From contig NZ_CP042582.1 of the NCBI RefSeq assembly GCF_008728835.1, forward strand, positions 1,054,001 to 1,118,000: a stretch of 64,000 nt of DNA, written 5' to 3'. The DNA comes from Hypericibacter adhaerens. GTDB taxonomy: Bacteria; Pseudomonadota; Alphaproteobacteria; Dongiales; Dongiaceae. Both the position numbers and the translations under genes were made by a program. This document shows positions 1 through 7,879 of this stretch, piece after piece. The notes below the pieces were generated by a model that worked only from the letters and a program-made list of their open reading frames with translations, had not been told where the DNA came from and searched no databases. Position 1 is the stretch's first letter. Every line of letters starts with the position of its first letter.

Positions 1-390
1 GTTGAGCCTGAGCGCGTTGCGGCCGGTGAGGCCATAGGCCTCGTATTCGACGCCGAGCCTCTTGTTGTGGAGCTTGAGCTCGGCCAGCATCGCCTTGAGC
101 TCGAGCGCCGGCGAAGCCTCGGGGCCGTCGACCCAGATGCGGATATCCTCGATCACCGAGGTGTGCTGCGCCTGCCTTAGATCGGGGGCGCGGGTCAGCA
201 GGAAGAAGCGGCCGTCGGCACCCAGATAGAGGCACTGGAAGAAGACATAGCCGAAGGTGTCGTAGCCGGTCAGGTAGTACATGCTCTCCTGCCGGAAGAT
301 CAGCAGCCCGTCGAGGCCGCGCTCCTGCAGGGCCGCGACCGCGCGGGTGCGGCGGCCGGCCAGCTCATCGGTCGAGAAATGCAAAGCCAT
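1..390 (-). CDS. M24-family metallopeptidase (Xaa-Pro peptidase-like), N-terminal part only
   Basis: The gene runs off the left edge, so only its first 130 codons are present, starting at the ATG complementary to 388-390. The translation reads like a creatinase N-terminal domain: an early FRQESMYYLTGYDTFGYVFF stretch (about residues 38-57), then alternating strands and helices as in Xaa-Pro aminopeptidases and ectoine hydrolases. The metal-binding pita-bread domain lies outside the window, so metal ligands cannot be checked. It is downstream of pgeF on the same strand with a 56-bp gap and is probably in the same operon. Family call is good; the exact substrate (proline dipeptides or a derivative) cannot be told. 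Confidence 0.8.
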   Translation of the reverse strand, partial: MALHFSTDELAGRRTRAVAALQERGLDGLLIFRQESMYYLTGYDTFGYVFFQCLYLGADGRFFLLTRAPDLRQAQHTSVIEDIRIWVDGPEASPALELKAMLAELKLHNKRLGVEYEAYGLTGRNALRLN

Positions 391-446
391 GGTTCGTCCT
401 CGGGTTCGAGGGGGAGGGTGCGCGCGGGCGAAGGTCTCGGACGGCG

Positions 447-1247
447 CTAAGGTTCCAGGCAGATCAGCGACAGCAGCCGGCCGTAATCCTTCTGGCCTTC
501 GAGCGTGGTGCGCCGGTAGCTGAAGAAGCGGTCGGCCTCGGCGCAGGTATCGCAATAGGCGAGGTTGACGCGCTTGACGCCGGCGGCGCCGAGCCGCGAG
601 GCGACATAGCCCGGCAGGTCGAAGAGATAGTGGCCGGCCCGACGCGAGGGCGCGAAATAATCCTCGTTCTGCGGGTTCTGGGCCAGGAACGGCGCCGGAA
701 ATTCGGGGCCCACCTCGTAGGAGCGCTGCGCGATGCAGGGACCGATGCCGGCGGTGATGCTGTCGATCCGCGCGCCCAGCTTCACCATGAGCTCGAGCGT
801 CGCCTCCACCACGCCGCCGATGGCGCCGCGCCATCCGGCATGGGCGGCGCCGACGATCCGGGCCTTGGCGTCGGCGAGCAGGACCGGTGCGCAATCGGCG
901 GTGAGGATGCCGAGCGCGATCCCGGGCCGGTCGGTCGCCATGGCATCCACCTGCGGCGCCTCCTCGCGCTTCCAGGGGCTGGTGACATGGACGGCCTTGG
1001 CGCTGTGCACCTGGTAGCAGGTCACGAGCGGCAGGCCATCGAGATCGGCATGCGACAGGGCGCGGTTGCGGTTCTCGGTCACGCGCTCGGGATCGTCGCC
1101 CGAGCCGTAGCCGCAATTGAGCGAAGCGTAGAGCCCCTCGCTCACGCCGCCGAGCCGCGTCATGAAACCGTGACGCACGCCGTCGAGATCATTGAGCCGA
1201 CCGAGGGTGATCATGGCGATCGCGGGATCCGGGCTTCTCGTGACCAT
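447..1247 (-). CDS. pgeF: Peptidoglycan editing factor PgeF (YfiH/laccase-domain purine nucleoside phosphorylase family)
   Basis: A 266-residue protein of the DUF152/YfiH family. Family members act on misincorporated peptidoglycan precursors and show purine-nucleoside phosphorylase or copper oxidase activity in vitro. The characteristic metal or active-site residues are visible: CYQVHSA (His), TADCAPVL (Cys) and GAAHAGWRGA (His), followed by GIGPCIAQRSYEVG. Length is normal. Its start codon overlaps the stop of the upstream methyltransferase gene, indicating translational coupling in the lgt–midA–pgeF run common in alphaproteobacteria. An alternative ATG at codon 12 (ITLGRL follows) would remove a poorly conserved N-terminus. 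Confidence 0.93.
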   Translation of the reverse strand: MVTRSPDPAIAMITLGRLNDLDGVRHGFMTRLGGVSEGLYASLNCGYGSGDDPERVTENRNRALSHADLDGLPLVTCYQVHSAKAVHVTSPWKREEAPQVDAMATDRPGIALGILTADCAPVLLADAKARIVGAAHAGWRGAIGGVVEATLELMVKLGARIDSITAGIGPCIAQRSYEVGPEFPAPFLAQNPQNEDYFAPSRRAGHYLFDLPGYVASRLGAAGVKRVNLAYCDTCAEADRFFSYRRTTLEGQKDYGRLLSLICLEP

Positions 1248-2368
1248 CAGCCGCCGGGCGCCGTAAATCCGGCGGGCGCGGGGCCGTCGGGCGCCGTCAG
1301 CGCCAGCGCCTGAAACAAGGTGCCCATTTCCTGCGGATCGAGCAAGCGCGCGAGCGCGCGCTCGACGGCGGCGCGCTGGACGGCATCGGCATCGCGGGTC
1401 AGGCGCTGCGCCCGCAAGCGGATGCCGAGCGCCTCGAGGAAGGCGCCTTGGGCCAGCGGTCCGTGGGCGCGTGCGCCGCCCTGGGTCGCGGCCCGGGCCA
1501 AAGCCATGAAATCGACATGGACACTGAGATCGACCAGGCCCGGATCGGTCAGGGGATTCTCGAGGCGGCGATGGCCTTGCACCGCCTGCAGGCTCCAGCC
1601 GCCGCCGGCGCCATAGCCGTAGTCGACCAGCAGCGCCGCCCCGCCTTGCTGCGCCAGGCGGCGCCCGATCTCGTCCGCGACCGAAAGTCCGGCAGGCGAG
1701 ATCTCGGCCAGGCTGCCGACGGGTGCCTCGCGCCGGTCGCGGCCGAGCAGCCCGAGCTGCGGGCCCGCGGGCGCCAAGGTAAAAGCCAGCGGCGCGTCGA
1801 TCTGCGGCTCGACCACCACGCGCTCGCGCCAGCCTTCGGGCCCGCGCTCGAACTGGTGCACCGGCAGCGCGTCGAAGAATTCATTGGCGAGCAGCAGCAA
1901 CGGCGCCCCGTGCGTCCCATCGTCAGGCAGTGCCGCCAGCGTCTCGTGCCAGGCGGCCGGCGCGATCTGCCCGGCGAAGGGCGCCAGGGCCTCGCGCTGG
2001 CGCTGGCGCAAGACCGGGCTCGCCTCGACCAGATGCAGACGCAGCGCCCGATGGAAGGCGGGCCGCAGCCGCGTCGCCCGCAGCGCATCGGCGATCAGCG
2101 TGCCGCGGCCGGGGCCGAGCTCGACCAGCAGGACCGGATCGGGCGCGCCCATGCGCTCCCAATAATCGAGGCACCAGAGACCCAGGAGCTCGCCGAACAT
2201 CTGGCTGACCTCGGGCGCGGTCACGAAGTCGCCGGCGGCGCCCAGCGCCGGCTGCCGGCGGTAATAGCCATGCTCGGGATGGAGCAGCGCCTCCTGCATG
2301 AAGGCGGCCACCGTCATCGGCCCGGTCAGCCGCAAGCGGCGGCGCAGGAGCGAGTCGAGCGGCGTCAT
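1247..2368 (-). CDS. MidA/NDUFAF7-family SAM-dependent methyltransferase
   Basis: A 373-residue class I methyltransferase of the COG1565 family. The human homologue NDUFAF7 methylates an arginine of a complex I subunit; the bacterial target is not established. Family features are the N-terminal MTVAAFMQEALLHPEHGYY segment, GDFVTAPEVSQMFGELLG and the SAM motif LVELGPGRGTL, followed by LLANEFFDALPVHQF. Length is typical. It lies between lgt and pgeF, separated from lgt by a gap containing an inverted pair of hairpin repeats. The family is certain; the substrate is inferred. Confidence 0.92.
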   Translation of the reverse strand: MTPLDSLLRRRLRLTGPMTVAAFMQEALLHPEHGYYRRQPALGAAGDFVTAPEVSQMFGELLGLWCLDYWERMGAPDPVLLVELGPGRGTLIADALRATRLRPAFHRALRLHLVEASPVLRQRQREALAPFAGQIAPAAWHETLAALPDDGTHGAPLLLLANEFFDALPVHQFERGPEGWRERVVVEPQIDAPLAFTLAPAGPQLGLLGRDRREAPVGSLAEISPAGLSVADEIGRRLAQQGGAALLVDYGYGAGGGWSLQAVQGHRRLENPLTDPGLVDLSVHVDFMALARAATQGGARAHGPLAQGAFLEALGIRLRAQRLTRDADAVQRAAVERALARLLDPQEMGTLFQALALTAPDGPAPAGFTAPGG

Positions 2369-2420
2369 GGGCGGAACCCGCGCTCGCCGCGACGTCGATG
2401 CCTCCGCTCTTCTTTCTTAT

Positions 2421-2552
2421 CCCCTCCCCCCTCGAGGGGGAGGGCTAGGGAGGGGGCTGCTCGGTCGATGAAGCCGGCGCCGCGCAACTTAAGCGCAATG
2501 TCTGCTGCCGAGACTTCCCCCTCCCTAGCCCACCCCCTCGAGGGGGGAGGGG
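2421..2552. repeat. Inverted pair of REP-like hairpin elements (pair 1)
   Basis: Two copies of a C/G-rich hairpin with a CTCGAG loop (2421-2443 and about 2532-2552) lie in the lgt–midA gap in opposite orientation. Each carries an asymmetric tail (GCTAGGGAGGGGG at 2444-2456 and its complement at about 2518-2530). Tails face inward across about 60 bp of unrelated DNA, resembling bipartite REP/BIME elements. Confidence 0.75.
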
Positions 2553-2581
2553 AAGAAAGCGGGAAGAGCGCCGACGTCATC

Positions 2582-2611
2582 GCGCCCGCTTTCACTGCGC
2601 CCGCTTTCACT
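2582..2611. repeat. Tandem 15-bp repeat at the 3' end of lgt
   Basis: The unit GCGCCCGCTTTCACT occurs twice back to back (2582-2596 and 2597-2611). The second copy overlaps the lgt stop codon (complement 2607-2609), so a duplication happened exactly at the end of the gene. It does not alter the conserved part of the protein. Confidence 0.8.
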
Positions 2612-3410
2612 GCGATTGTGGCGCCGGCTTGGCCCGCAGGATGAAGATCACGCCGATGGCGATCATCGGCAGCGACAGCAGCTGGCCCATGGTGGTGCCG
2701 AAGGTGAGGAAGCCCAGCTGCGGATCGGGCTCGCGGAAGAACTCGACGAAGAAGCGGCAGAGGCCGTAGCCGGTGAGGAAGATGCCGGAGAGCAGGCCGA
2801 GCTTGCCGCGCGCCGGGGTGAAGCGCGCGAAATAGAGCAGCACCAGGAACAGCACGATGCCTTCGAGCGCCGCTTCGTAGAGCTGGCTCGGATGGCGCGG
2901 CTCCGGGCCGCCGCGGTCGAAGATCATGGCCCAGGGGACGTCGCTGACGCGGCCGAACAGCTCGCCATTGTTGTAGTTGGCGAGCCGGCCGAAGAAGAGG
3001 CCGATCGGCGTGGCGCAGGCGATCACGTCGGCCAGCGCGAAGAAAGGCAGCCCGCGGCTGCGGGCGAAGAGGATCATCGCCAGGATCACGCCGACGAGCC
3101 CGCCATGGAACGACATCCCGCCATGCCAGACCTCGAAGATCTTCAGCGGATCGGCGAGGTATTCCCCGGCATTGTAGAAGATCACATAGCCGAGGCGCCC
3201 GCCGAGGATGACGCCCAGCACGGCCCAGACCAGGAAGTCGTCGAACAGCGCGCGGCCCAGCGGCATCGGCGGCAGGCTGCCGAGCCAGACGCAATAGCGC
3301 CAGCCGGCGATGAGCCCGATCACATAGGCCAGCGCATACCAGCGGATCGCGAAGGGCCCGATCTGCAGCAGGACCGGATCGAGATGGGGATAGAGGATCG
3401 CCGACAGCAT
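2607..3410 (-). CDS. lgt: Prolipoprotein diacylglyceryl transferase
   Basis: Lgt moves diacylglycerol from phosphatidylglycerol to the lipobox cysteine of prolipoproteins at the inner membrane. The 267-residue protein has about seven hydrophobic segments and the family signatures: HGGMSFHGGLVG with the catalytic-region His, FGRLANYNNGELFGR (Lgt signature with Arg, Asn and Glu), RHPSQLYEA, and a C-terminal YGLCRFFVEFFREPD. Length is typical. It is the first gene of the minus-strand run leading to midA and pgeF. A likely client, a glycine-zipper lipoprotein, lies at 34332. Confidence 0.97.
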   Translation of the reverse strand: MLSAILYPHLDPVLLQIGPFAIRWYALAYVIGLIAGWRYCVWLGSLPPMPLGRALFDDFLVWAVLGVILGGRLGYVIFYNAGEYLADPLKIFEVWHGGMSFHGGLVGVILAMILFARSRGLPFFALADVIACATPIGLFFGRLANYNNGELFGRVSDVPWAMIFDRGGPEPRHPSQLYEAALEGIVLFLVLLYFARFTPARGKLGLLSGIFLTGYGLCRFFVEFFREPDPQLGFLTFGTTMGQLLSLPMIAIGVIFILRAKPAPQSQ

Positions 3411-3804
3411 GGGGCCGCCCGTTGCGGAAGAGATGGGCTGTTATAGGTGCGGACATGCGGCGGCGGCAAGCATGGGGTCCTCCTGGCTTCTTGGCGCAGG
3501 CCGGGGATCGCGGCGACAATCGCGCGGGCGCGGGCAAGCTCGGGTTCGCGCCGAAGGAGGCGGACCGATGAACGAATCATGGCTGCGCGGCGTGCACACA
3601 AACTCACGCCCCCTCCCCTTGCGGGAGGGGGTAGGGGGGCGGGAGGGGGTAGGGGGAGGGAGAGGCGGCGCAACGTCACAATCTCCAGCTCTCTTCGCCG
3701 CTCCCTTGCGCGTCAAAAAAGCCTTGATCGAGATCGATGACCGGTGTCGCGGCCCTCTCCTGAAACGCCCCCTCCCCCTTCCCCCTCCCGCAAGGGGAGG
3801 GGGC
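3411..3804. other. Gene-free stretch between lgt and the serine hydrolase
   Basis: This divergent intergenic region holds an unused-looking but strong initiation site (GGAGG at 3556-3560, ATG at 3568) in frame with the downstream hydrolase, followed by an inverted pair of REP-like elements. No promoter with good -35/-10 matches was identified. See the finding on the hydrolase start. Confidence 0.6.
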
Positions 3805-3806
3805 TT
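3608..3806. repeat. Inverted pair of REP-like hairpin elements (pair 2)
   Basis: The left copy (about 3608-3660) is CCCCTCCCCTTGCGGGAGGG followed by a GGTAGGGGG-type tail that is itself partly duplicated. The right copy (about 3767-3804) is the inverse, ending CCCTCCCGCAAGGGGAGGG. Tails face inward across about 105 bp. The right copy runs up to the candidate start codon of the serine hydrolase gene. Confidence 0.75.
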
Positions 3807-5046
3807 GAGAATTTTTATCGGCCGCTCGCTTAGAAGCTCGTGTGCAACTCTGCTGAGTGCCGCTCTGCTCACGTTGTTGCTGACGGCTGGCCCCTCCGAT
3901 GCCCGCGCCGACGACTATCCGGTCGGCAGCAAGAGCAGCATGTGGGCCGATCCCTATCTCGTCGGCTCCTACCGCCATATGGACGAGATCTATGCCTCGC
4001 GGCCGGTGCCGCGCGCGGGCGCGGTCTCGGCGCTGCCGGCCGGCGAGCCGCTGGCGCTCGAGAGCTTTCCGGTCAGGGGCACGACCGTGGCGCTCGACGA
4101 TTTCGTCGCCGAGGCCCGCACCACCGGCCTCATCGTGCTCAAGGACGGCAAGGTCGTGCTCGAGCGCTACTGGCAGGGCGCCGATGCCAGCTCGCGATTC
4201 GCCTCCTGGTCGATGGCGAAGTCCTTCGTCTCGACGCTGGTGGGCTTCGCCATCGGCGACGGGCTGATCCGCAGCCTCGACGATCCCGTCACCGACTATC
4301 TGCCCGAGCTCAAGGGCAGCGGCTATGACGGCGTGCCGATCAAGGCGGTGCTGCAGATGTCCTCCGGCGTCGCCTTCCGCGAGGATTATGTCGACAGCAC
4401 CTCCGATGCGCTGGTGATGTGGAACGACGTGCTGCAGTACAACAAGCGCCGCTTCGCCGACTTCGCCGCCCGATCGAAGCGGGCGGCCGAGCCCTTCACG
4501 CGCTTCAACTATGCCGGGCTCGACAGCGTCGTGCTCGGCCTCCTCGTGCATAAGGTGACCGGCCAATCGCTTTCGGCCTATCTGGCCCGGAAGCTCTGGG
4601 GACCGCTCGGCATGGAGGGCGATGCCGGCTGGCTGACCGAGGATCGCAGCGACCAGGCGCTCGAGGCGCCGTTCTGCTGCCTCAATGCGCGGCTGCGCGA
4701 CTATGCCCGCTTCGGGCAGTTCATGCTGCAGAACGGCGCCTGGGGCGGCCGCCAGCTCCTGCCGCCGGGCTGGGTGGCGGAGGCGACCTATCCCTCCGGC
4801 GCGCAGGTCGCCTTCGGCAAGCTCTATCCGGGCGATCCCATGGGCTATCAGTATCAATGGTGGATCGAGCCCGGTTCCGACCGCGCCTACGCCGCCGAAG
4901 GTGTCAATGGGCAGTTCATCTACGTGAACCCGGCGAAGAAGCTGGTCATCGTCATGACCAGCGTCTGGAAGCAGTTCTGGAACGACCGGCTGGCGATCCG
5001 GAGCTGGGCGCTGTTCGACGCCATCGCCGCCCGCTACGGCTCGTGA
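3805..5046 (+). CDS. Secreted serine hydrolase of the class C beta-lactamase / esterase superfamily
   Basis: The product resembles 6-aminohexanoate-dimer hydrolases and EstB-type esterases. The nucleophile motif SMAK (Ser136, Lys139 from the chosen start) sits in FASWSMAKSFVS. The tyrosine motif is FNYAGLDS (Tyr236), Y-A-G rather than the classical Y-A-N, and a GVNGQFIYVNP segment lies near the C-terminus. The N-terminus from TTG 3805 has Arg residues, a hydrophobic stretch (SAALLTLLLTAG) and an Ala-Asp-Ala-Arg-Ala cleavage region, so periplasmic export is likely. TTG was chosen because it places the signal peptide at the N-terminus. The same frame stays open back to an ATG with a strong ribosome site at 3568, across the repeat pair. 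Natural substrate unknown. Confidence 0.85.
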   Translation: MRIFIGRSLRSSCATLLSAALLTLLLTAGPSDARADDYPVGSKSSMWADPYLVGSYRHMDEIYASRPVPRAGAVSALPAGEPLALESFPVRGTTVALDDFVAEARTTGLIVLKDGKVVLERYWQGADASSRFASWSMAKSFVSTLVGFAIGDGLIRSLDDPVTDYLPELKGSGYDGVPIKAVLQMSSGVAFREDYVDSTSDALVMWNDVLQYNKRRFADFAARSKRAAEPFTRFNYAGLDSVVLGLLVHKVTGQSLSAYLARKLWGPLGMEGDAGWLTEDRSDQALEAPFCCLNARLRDYARFGQFMLQNGAWGGRQLLPPGWVAEATYPSGAQVAFGKLYPGDPMGYQYQWWIEPGSDRAYAAEGVNGQFIYVNPAKKLVIVMTSVWKQFWNDRLAIRSWALFDAIAARYGS

Positions 5047-5187
5047 CGGCGCAGGCACGGCGGCGGCCGCTCATCTCCCTGGTAAACTTACGAAACTGCG
5101 GATCGTTCGATCGGCCTTGTCCTGGAGCGCGAGCCGTATAACATCGTCGCCGCCATGACCCAGAACGCCGACAGCAGGAGCCTTCGC

Positions 5188-5511
5188 GTGCAGACCCAGA
5201 ATCGGTTCCTCGACGACCTCGCCAAAGTGGCGGCGAGCGCGCTCGGCGGCATGAGCTCGATGCGCCAGGAGATCGAAGGCAGGATTCGCGAGCAGTTCGC
5301 GCGTCTGCTGTCCGGCATGGAGCTCGTGAACCGCGAGGAATTCGATGCGGTGAAAGCGATGGCGGCCGAAGCGCGGATGGACCAGGAGCGGCTGCGCGCC
5401 CGACTGGCCCAGCTCGAGGCGGAGCTTGCCAAGGCCCGCGAAGCGGCCAAGGCCGAGCCGCCCTCGACGCCGACGACCCCGTCGTCGCCCGCCTCCCCGT
5501 CGCAAGACTGA
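5188..5511 (+). CDS. ubiK: UbiK/BMFP-family accessory factor
   Basis: A small coiled-coil protein of the YqiC/UbiK family, which assists the ubiquinone-biosynthesis complex in enterobacteria and has membrane-fusogenic activity. GTG 5188 is preferred: AGGAG lies 8 bases upstream and it yields the family-typical N-terminus (M)QTQNRFLDDLAKVA. An upstream ATG at 5155 would add 11 residues. The conserved REQFARLL..MELVNREEFDAVK block is followed by a heptad-rich helix (about residues 55-90) and a Pro/Ser-rich tail. Family call is firm; the ubiquinone role in this organism is inferred. Confidence 0.87.
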   Translation: MQTQNRFLDDLAKVAASALGGMSSMRQEIEGRIREQFARLLSGMELVNREEFDAVKAMAAEARMDQERLRARLAQLEAELAKAREAAKAEPPSTPTTPSSPASPSQD

Positions 5512-5879
5512 CGCGAGCCCGCTCCCTCCTTCGCCGCTCGATCGCCTGCGATCGGGGCGCATCGCGCTCGCGCCGGCCGCCGGAATGTTACAGCTGCAAG
5601 TGGCCCGGCGGCCCATTTGTCCACAGCGACCCGGGAACCCGGCGCCAATTTTCCCTCTTCACGACAGAGATAGCAGTTGCGCCCGGAGTCCTGATTTGGC
5701 ACGCTAAATCTGGTGGGTAGATTGAGCTGTCATTCTACATATCGGGGCCACCACAATACCTACCCGGATGTCCCGTCGGCGGAAGCCGCGCGCCCAGCGC
5801 ATTTCGATCCGACCAGGTCATTCCGAAACCGCCTATGTCTCGGTGCCCCGAGGCCGGCTCTTGGCAAGGAGGGCGCCTG
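5512..5879. other. Gene-free stretch between ubiK and the YbjN-type gene
   Basis: No open frame with a ribosome site and no repeat of the window's REP family is present. A short inverted repeat (CGATCG either side of CCTG, about 5537-5552) follows ubiK but has no T-run, so it is a weak terminator candidate. Two TTG-type -35 hexamers occur around 5698-5730 but lack well-spaced -10 partners. Confidence 0.5.
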
Positions 5880-6383
5880 ATGGCGACAGCCAGGTTTGAG
5901 CGGACCGAGCCCCGGCACAATCCCCTCGATATCCTCGAAGAACTGGTCAGCGCCAACGAATGGCGTTTCGACCGGAGCGCCGACGAGGAGATGGTGGTGG
6001 AGCTGCCCGGCCGCTGGTGCGATTTCCGGATGTTCTTCGTCTGGCACGAAGATCTGGAGGCGGTTTACTTCTCCTGCACGTTCGATCTGAGGGTGCCCGC
6101 GCATAAGCGTGGTGCGGTCGCCGAACTGCTCGCGCTGATCAACGAAAAACTCTGGCTCGGCCATTTCGACGTCTGCTCGGACGAGCTGGTGCCCATGTTC
6201 CGTCACACGGTCCTGCTGCGCGGGGCCGGTGGCGTGAGCCCGGAACAGCTCGAGGACCTGGTCGATATCGCGATCAGCGAATGCGAGCGCTTCTATCCTG
6301 CCTTTCAGTTCCTGCTGTGGGGTGGCCGCAAGCCCGATCAGGCGATCGAGGCGGCGCTGCTCGACACCGTCGGCGAGGCCTGA
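5880..6383 (+). CDS. YbjN domain-containing protein
   Basis: A 167-residue protein with the YbjN fold related to type III secretion chaperones, common in alphaproteobacteria; E. coli YbjN affects motility and stress but its biochemistry is unknown. The start at 5880 is fixed by AAGGAGGG at 5866-5873. The conserved regions are NPLDILEELVSANEW, a WCDFRMFFVWHEDLEAVYFSC strand pair interrupted here only for length, and a C-terminal helix CERFYPAFQFLLWGGRKP. It is 82 bp upstream of proC in the same direction, the usual alphaproteobacterial arrangement. No signal peptide or membrane segment. Confidence 0.85.
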   Translation: MATARFERTEPRHNPLDILEELVSANEWRFDRSADEEMVVELPGRWCDFRMFFVWHEDLEAVYFSCTFDLRVPAHKRGAVAELLALINEKLWLGHFDVCSDELVPMFRHTVLLRGAGGVSPEQLEDLVDIAISECERFYPAFQFLLWGGRKPDQAIEAALLDTVGEA

Positions 6384-6465
6384 TAAGCCGCCATCCCCGG
6401 GGTCCGGTCGACGACCGGCCGGACCCCGGCGGAACTGCCCGGTGAACTGAAAAGCGAGGTTTTCC

Positions 6466-7284
6466 ATGCGCGATCTCGAGGGACCGCTGCTGCTGGTGGG
6501 CTGCGGCAAGATGGGCGGCGCCATGCTGGCCGGTTGGCTGGAGCGGGGGCTCGACCCGGCGGAAACCCATGTGATCGAGCCCAACAAGGCGGCCCTCGGC
6601 CCCATCGCCGACCAGATCCGCCACCATCACGCCGATTTCTCGACGCTGCCGGCCAAGCTCAGCCCCCGCGTCGTGGTGCTCGCGGTCAAGCCGCAGATGA
6701 TGGCCTCGGCCCTGCCGGGCTGCCGGCGCTTCGTCGGCCCCGGCACGCTGTTCCTGTCGATCGCCGCCGGCAAGACCATCGCCTATTTCGAGCGCGAGCT
6801 GGGGAAGGGGCCGCTGGTCCGCGCCATGCCCAACACGCCGGCCGCGATCGCGCGGGGCATCTCGGTCGCGGTCGCCAACCCGCTGGTCAGCGCCGACCAG
6901 AAGGACCAAGCCGACGCGCTGCTCAAGGCGGTGGGGGAGGTCGCCTGGGTCGAGGCTGAGGCGCTGATCGATCCGGTGACGGCGCTCTCGGGCGGCGGTC
7001 CCGCCTATGTCTTTCTGCTGATGGAATATCTGGCGGAAGCCGGGGCCGCGGCCGGGCTGCCGCCGGAACTGGCGCGCCGGCTGGCGCGGGTGACGGTCTC
7101 GGGCGCCGGGGAGTTGGCGCGCCGCAGCCCGGAATCGGTCGAGCAGCTGCGCCAGAACGTGACCAGCCCCAACGGCACCACGCTCGAGGCGCTCAAGATC
7201 CTGATGGCCGAGGACGGGCTGAAGCCCCTGCTGACCCGGGCCATCGCGGCGGCGACGCGGCGGTCCCGCGAGCTGGCCGACTGA
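6466..7284 (+). CDS. proC: Pyrroline-5-carboxylate reductase
   Basis: ProC performs the last step of proline synthesis, reducing 1-pyrroline-5-carboxylate with NAD(P)H in the cytoplasm. The N-terminal Rossmann motif is LLVGCGKMGGAML (residues about 7-19). The AVKPQMM region follows, then RAMPNTPA, and the catalytic or dimerisation signature LSGGGPAYVFLLMEYLAEAG. The C-terminal block NVTSPNGTTLEALKIL is also diagnostic. Length (272) is normal. The downstream deacylase gene starts 11 bp later, so the two are co-transcribed. Confidence 0.96.
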   Translation: MRDLEGPLLLVGCGKMGGAMLAGWLERGLDPAETHVIEPNKAALGPIADQIRHHHADFSTLPAKLSPRVVVLAVKPQMMASALPGCRRFVGPGTLFLSIAAGKTIAYFERELGKGPLVRAMPNTPAAIARGISVAVANPLVSADQKDQADALLKAVGEVAWVEAEALIDPVTALSGGGPAYVFLLMEYLAEAGAAAGLPPELARRLARVTVSGAGELARRSPESVEQLRQNVTSPNGTTLEALKILMAEDGLKPLLTRAIAAATRRSRELAD

Positions 7285-7295
7285 AGGATCGGCCC

Positions 7296-7802
7296 ATGGC
7301 GGAACAACCCGGCGCGGGCCTTCGTCCGAGCGCCCAGCGCGTCCAGGCCTTGCTGCGCGCCGCCGGCCATAGCGGGGAGGTGGTCGAGTTCGCCGAGACC
7401 ACCCGGAGCTCGGCCGAAGCCGCCGCGGCGATCGGCTGCGACGTGGCGCAGATCGCCAAATCGGTGATCTTCCGGGCCAAACCGTCGGATCGGGCGGTGC
7501 TGGTGATCGTCTCGGGCCGCAACCGGGTCAATGAGAAGAAAGTGGCGGAGCGGCTGGCGGCGCGCGGGCTGGGGGAGGGGATCGGCCGCGCCGATGCCGA
7601 TTTCGTCCGCGAAAAGACCGGTTTCGCCATCGGCGGCGTCGCCCCGATCGGCCATGCCACGCCGCCGGTCATCTTCATCGACCAGGACCTCATGGGCTTT
7701 GCCGAGATCTGGGCGGCGGCCGGAACACCCTTCGCCGTCTTCAAGCTGACGCCCGGGGAGCTGGTGCGCCTGACCGGCGGCGAGGTGATGGCGGTGAGCT
7801 GA
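7296..7802 (+). CDS. YbaK/EbsC-type aminoacyl-tRNA deacylase
   Basis: A 168-residue single-domain protein of the YbaK/ProRS INS superfamily, whose members hydrolyse mischarged tRNA (typically Cys- or Ala-tRNAPro). The conserved lysine lies in QIAKSVIFRAK, followed by LVIVSGRNRVNEKK, and GFAIGGVAPIGH contains the substrate-pocket glycines. Placement directly after proC, 11 bp away, links proline supply with prolyl-tRNA quality control, though this link is an inference. Which mischarged tRNA it prefers cannot be read from the sequence. Confidence 0.88.
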   Translation: MAEQPGAGLRPSAQRVQALLRAAGHSGEVVEFAETTRSSAEAAAAIGCDVAQIAKSVIFRAKPSDRAVLVIVSGRNRVNEKKVAERLAARGLGEGIGRADADFVREKTGFAIGGVAPIGHATPPVIFIDQDLMGFAEIWAAAGTPFAVFKLTPGELVRLTGGEVMAVS

Positions 7803-7879
7803 GGCCGACCCCCGCCTTTCGAGGGCGGCCTCGATTCCCTACATTAAGGGCAGGCGGATTTCGTCACGGGGAACGGACC

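Noticed and set aside
3608-3806. G/C-rich repeat considered as a CRISPR-like or terminator array
   Set aside because: Copies are inverted pairs with no regular spacers and no T-runs, and recur as dispersed intergenic elements.
5698-5730. TTGGCAC-containing segment considered as a sigma-54 promoter
   Set aside because: The required GC of the -12 element (TTGC) at correct spacing is absent.
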